Source: Alphaproteobacteria bacterium (GTDB taxonomy: Bacteria > Pseudomonadota > Alphaproteobacteria > Reyranellales > Reyranellaceae). Taken from it: DNA of 7,209 bases. The notes under the pieces were generated by a model that saw nothing but the letters and a program-made list of their open reading frames with translations, had not been told where the DNA came from and did not search any database. Made by a program: the position numbers and the translations under genes. The DNA lies in assembly GCA_013290035.1 (NCBI GenBank), contig JABCYT010000162.1, forward strand, positions 1 to 7,209, read 5' to 3'. The first letter of the stretch is position 1. Each line of letters starts with the position of its first letter. Shown here one piece after another: positions 5,609 to 7,209 of the stretch.

Positions 5609-5992
5609 TTAGTATTTGATCTCCACGCTTCGATTGGCCGGCTCGCTTACGCCGTCGGCGATCGTGGGAAGCGGGTTGCCAGTCTTCGGCACGACGACGA
5701 TCGAACGGGACGGAACGCCGTTGCGCACCAACTCGTCCTTCACCGCGGCCGCATAGTCGGCGCGACCGACCACGCGCACGAGGCCGGCGGACTTGTCCGC
5801 ATCGACGGCCGCCCGGCGAATCGTTTCGTCGGCAACGCGCGAGAGATGGCTCGTGCCCTTGTCGAAGAAGACCACGTAGCCCGGCCGCGGATCGCTGGCG
5901 AAGGCCACCTCTGTCGACTGGGCCATCGGTGCCTGCAACGGCGCCGCGACGAGGCCGCCCAGCAGGATGGCGCCGATGTGCAATTTCTTCAT
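5609..5992 (-). CDS. Short periplasmic OmpA-like domain protein
   Basis: Encodes 127 residues. A signal peptide covers about 1-24 (KK at 2-3, hydrophobic IGAILLGGLVAAPLQA, cleavage near PMA/Q). The mature chain is a single OmpA/MotB-like domain: strand YVVFFDKGTSHLS (39-51), a helix (52-66), strand LVRVVGRAD (71-79, in place of the usual V-x-GHTD), a helix AAAVKDELVRNGVPSRSI (81-98) and a closing ANRSVEIKY (119-127). Full OmpA domains have about a dozen residues between the GHTD strand and the next helix (N-x-x-LS-x-x-RA); here GRAD joins directly to YAAAV. So the loop and the conserved Arg that contacts peptidoglycan appear missing, although the Asp of HTD (D79) is kept. The start at ATG 5990-5992 has AAAGGAG seven bases upstream; a 31-residue upstream extension was rejected. 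It is likely periplasmic, with weak or absent peptidoglycan binding. Confidence 0.8.
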   Translation of the reverse strand: MKKLHIGAILLGGLVAAPLQAPMAQSTEVAFASDPRPGYVVFFDKGTSHLSRVADETIRRAAVDADKSAGLVRVVGRADYAAAVKDELVRNGVPSRSIVVVPKTGNPLPTIADGVSEPANRSVEIKY

Positions 5993-6121
5993 GCTATGTC
6001 TCCTTTGGCTTGGTGCAGGATAAACGCCAAAGTTGCCGCCGAGGTTACCTGGAGAATGGGGGACGCTGCCCCGCGGTCGCCACATTGTCGCCGCTTCACG
6101 CCATGGTTGGGCGGTCCACGG
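5993..6121. other. Intergenic spacer between two minus-strand genes
   Basis: These 129 bases separate the OmpA-like gene from the upstream enolase-superfamily gene. The ribosome site of the OmpA-like gene is present. I find no strong terminator for the enolase gene: only a short GGGG/CCCC pairing near 6058-6072 on the minus strand, without a T-tract. No clear promoter hexamers are seen. Confidence 0.3.
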
Positions 6122-7209
6122 TCAGGCGTCGAACCGATGGCGCTTGATCGCTTCTTCGTTCCAGGCGATTCCGCTGCCGGGCCGATCGGGAATGATGAGA
6201 TGGCCGGCCTCGAGCTTGAACGGCTCGGCCAGGATGGGATCCGCCCAGTCCTGCCACTCGAGCCAGTGCGCCGTTTCGGTGACCCGCATGAGATGTGCCG
6301 AGATTTCCGGGTAGAGGTGGGTCGACATCTCGATGCCGGCCGCACCGGCGATGGCGGCGGCGCGCAGCCAGCCCGTCACGCCGCCGATCCGCATAAGGTC
6401 CGGCATCATGTATTTGCCAGCGCCGGCCTCGACCGCCTGGAAGAGCGCGCGCGGGCCGTAGAAGTTCTCGCCGAGTTGGATGGGCGTCTTGAGCGCGCGC
6501 GTCAGCTGGCTGTAGCCGGCGATATTGTCGTAGGTAATCGGCTCCTCGAGCCAGTAGAGACCTTGGTCGTCGAGGGCGTGGCAGCGATGCAGCGCGTCGC
6601 CCAGGCTGAGGCCCTGATTGAAATCCACCATCAGCTTGACGTCCGCACCGACCGCCTCGCGCACGACGCGGATCGCCTCGATGTCGTCGGCCAGGCGCTC
6701 GCGCCCGAGACGGAGCTTCAGCCCTTTGAAGCCGCCCTCGGCCACGAGGTCGGCTGCTTCCCGTCCCAGCTTGTCGAGCGCGATTAGCCACAGGCCGTTG
6801 CTGTTGTAAGCCTGCACCGGGGCGGGCGATCCGCCGAGCAGACGGACGAGCGGCAGGTCGGCCGCCTTGGCCAGCGCATCCCACACCGCCATGTCGAGGC
6901 CGGCAACCGCGATCAGCGATATGCCTTCGAGGCCGACCAGGCCGAGCGAGGCGCGGCCGGCGCGGAAGGCGTCAAACGGCGCGATCGGCTTGTCTCTCGC
7001 CGCCTCCGCGAGGTCGCGGATCGCGGGGACGATGTACTTTATCGATTGCTTCAGATAGGGCTCGAGGTAGCTCCGGCCGACGATGCCCTCATGGGTGTAG
7101 AGATCGATCAGCGCCATGGGCCACTGATCGAACAGCCCGACTTTGGAGACCACCGGCCGCTTGAGCGGCAGCAGGACGGCGCGGACGTCGACGCTCCTCA
7201 GCGTCAGCT
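6122..7209 (-). CDS. Mandelate-racemase-type enolase-superfamily enzyme (N-terminus cut by window edge)
   Basis: 361 residues are visible; the frame stays open to the right edge, and by comparison with mandelate racemase (359 residues) only a few N-terminal residues should be missing. The visible count happens to match mandelate racemase numbering over the barrel. Metal ligands are D195 (MVDFNQ), E221 (WLEEP) and E247 (LGEN). The D270/H297 dyad is present (PDLMRIGGVTGW and STHLYPEISAHL), as is E317 (TAHWLE). The N-terminal capping domain spans about 1-130, and the TIM barrel follows. The catalytic K-x-K is GLKLR, so K164 is kept but the K166 position is Arg. The family abstracts a proton alpha to a carboxylate with Mg(II). 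Overall resemblance to mandelate racemase is strong, but the substrate (mandelate-like or sugar acid) is not determined. The GTG at 7153 is internal, not the start, because coding similarity continues upstream (RAVLLPLKRPVV). Confidence 0.92.
   Translation of the reverse strand, partial: LTLRSVDVRAVLLPLKRPVVSKVGLFDQWPMALIDLYTHEGIVGRSYLEPYLKQSIKYIVPAIRDLAEAARDKPIAPFDAFRAGRASLGLVGLEGISLIAVAGLDMAVWDALAKAADLPLVRLLGGSPAPVQAYNSNGLWLIALDKLGREAADLVAEGGFKGLKLRLGRERLADDIEAIRVVREAVGADVKLMVDFNQGLSLGDALHRCHALDDQGLYWLEEPITYDNIAGYSQLTRALKTPIQLGENFYGPRALFQAVEAGAGKYMMPDLMRIGGVTGWLRAAAIAGAAGIEMSTHLYPEISAHLMRVTETAHWLEWQDWADPILAEPFKLEAGHLIIPDRPGSGIAWNEEAIKRHRFDA

Noticed and set aside
5993..6085. N-terminal extension of the OmpA-like protein
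   Set aside because: The internal ATG at 5992 has a good AAAGGAG site and begins a signal peptide; the 31 extra residues would bury that signal.
6079..6087. GCCACATTG shared with the 3817-3825 palindrome arm
   Set aside because: Nine bases matching only one arm, with no palindrome here; likely chance.
5846..6787. 313-codon plus-strand open frame opposite the enolase-superfamily gene
   Set aside because: Antisense to a well-supported enzyme with all catalytic motifs; the plus-strand translation has shadow-like composition.

Overview
This window looks like a high-GC chromosome segment from an alphaproteobacterium. The Rhizobiales/Rhodospirillales/Reyranella-like neighbourhood is an inference from codon composition and from the mix of gene families (an ACS-type MFS permease, a DUF2147 protein, DinB, a small VTAC lipoprotein and an enolase-superfamily sugar-acid/mandelate-type enzyme). 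Genes are densely packed and no gene-free stretch exceeds about 190 bases. No tRNA, rRNA, CRISPR array, IS element or phage gene was seen.

Left part (1-3690): the last 41 codons of an unrecognised gene run into the window and converge on a minus-strand MFS permease of the anion:cation symporter family (143-1441). A 155-base divergent spacer separates the permease from a plus-strand CDF zinc/divalent-metal exporter with a His-rich N-terminus (1597-2547). A secreted DUF2147 protein follows (2640-3116), and it converges on a minus-strand DinB-family metal-binding protein (3184-3687).

Middle part (3688-5600): a 190-base divergent spacer carries a perfect 16-bp palindrome of CRP-like shape plus two upstream half-site copies. 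It precedes an unrecognised secreted protein with a cysteine about every 15 residues and four ~30-residue repeats (3878-4735). After it come two genes that are both broken by exact short tandem duplications. A GNAT acetyltransferase carries a 19-bp duplication plus a nonsense codon, and a small lipoprotein carries a 10-bp duplication. Deleting one repeat copy restores the frame in each case. A strong 13-bp-stem terminator closes this group.

Right part (5600-7209): on the minus strand lie a short periplasmic OmpA-like protein that appears to lack part of the peptidoglycan-binding loop, and a nearly complete mandelate-racemase-type enolase-superfamily enzyme. The second catalytic lysine of that enzyme (the K166 position of mandelate racemase) is an arginine.

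The genes do not form one obvious pathway. The window reads as a mosaic of transport, envelope and metabolic genes. Its most unusual features are the cysteine-repeat protein with its operator-like palindrome, and the two independent tandem-duplication frameshifts about 370 bp apart.
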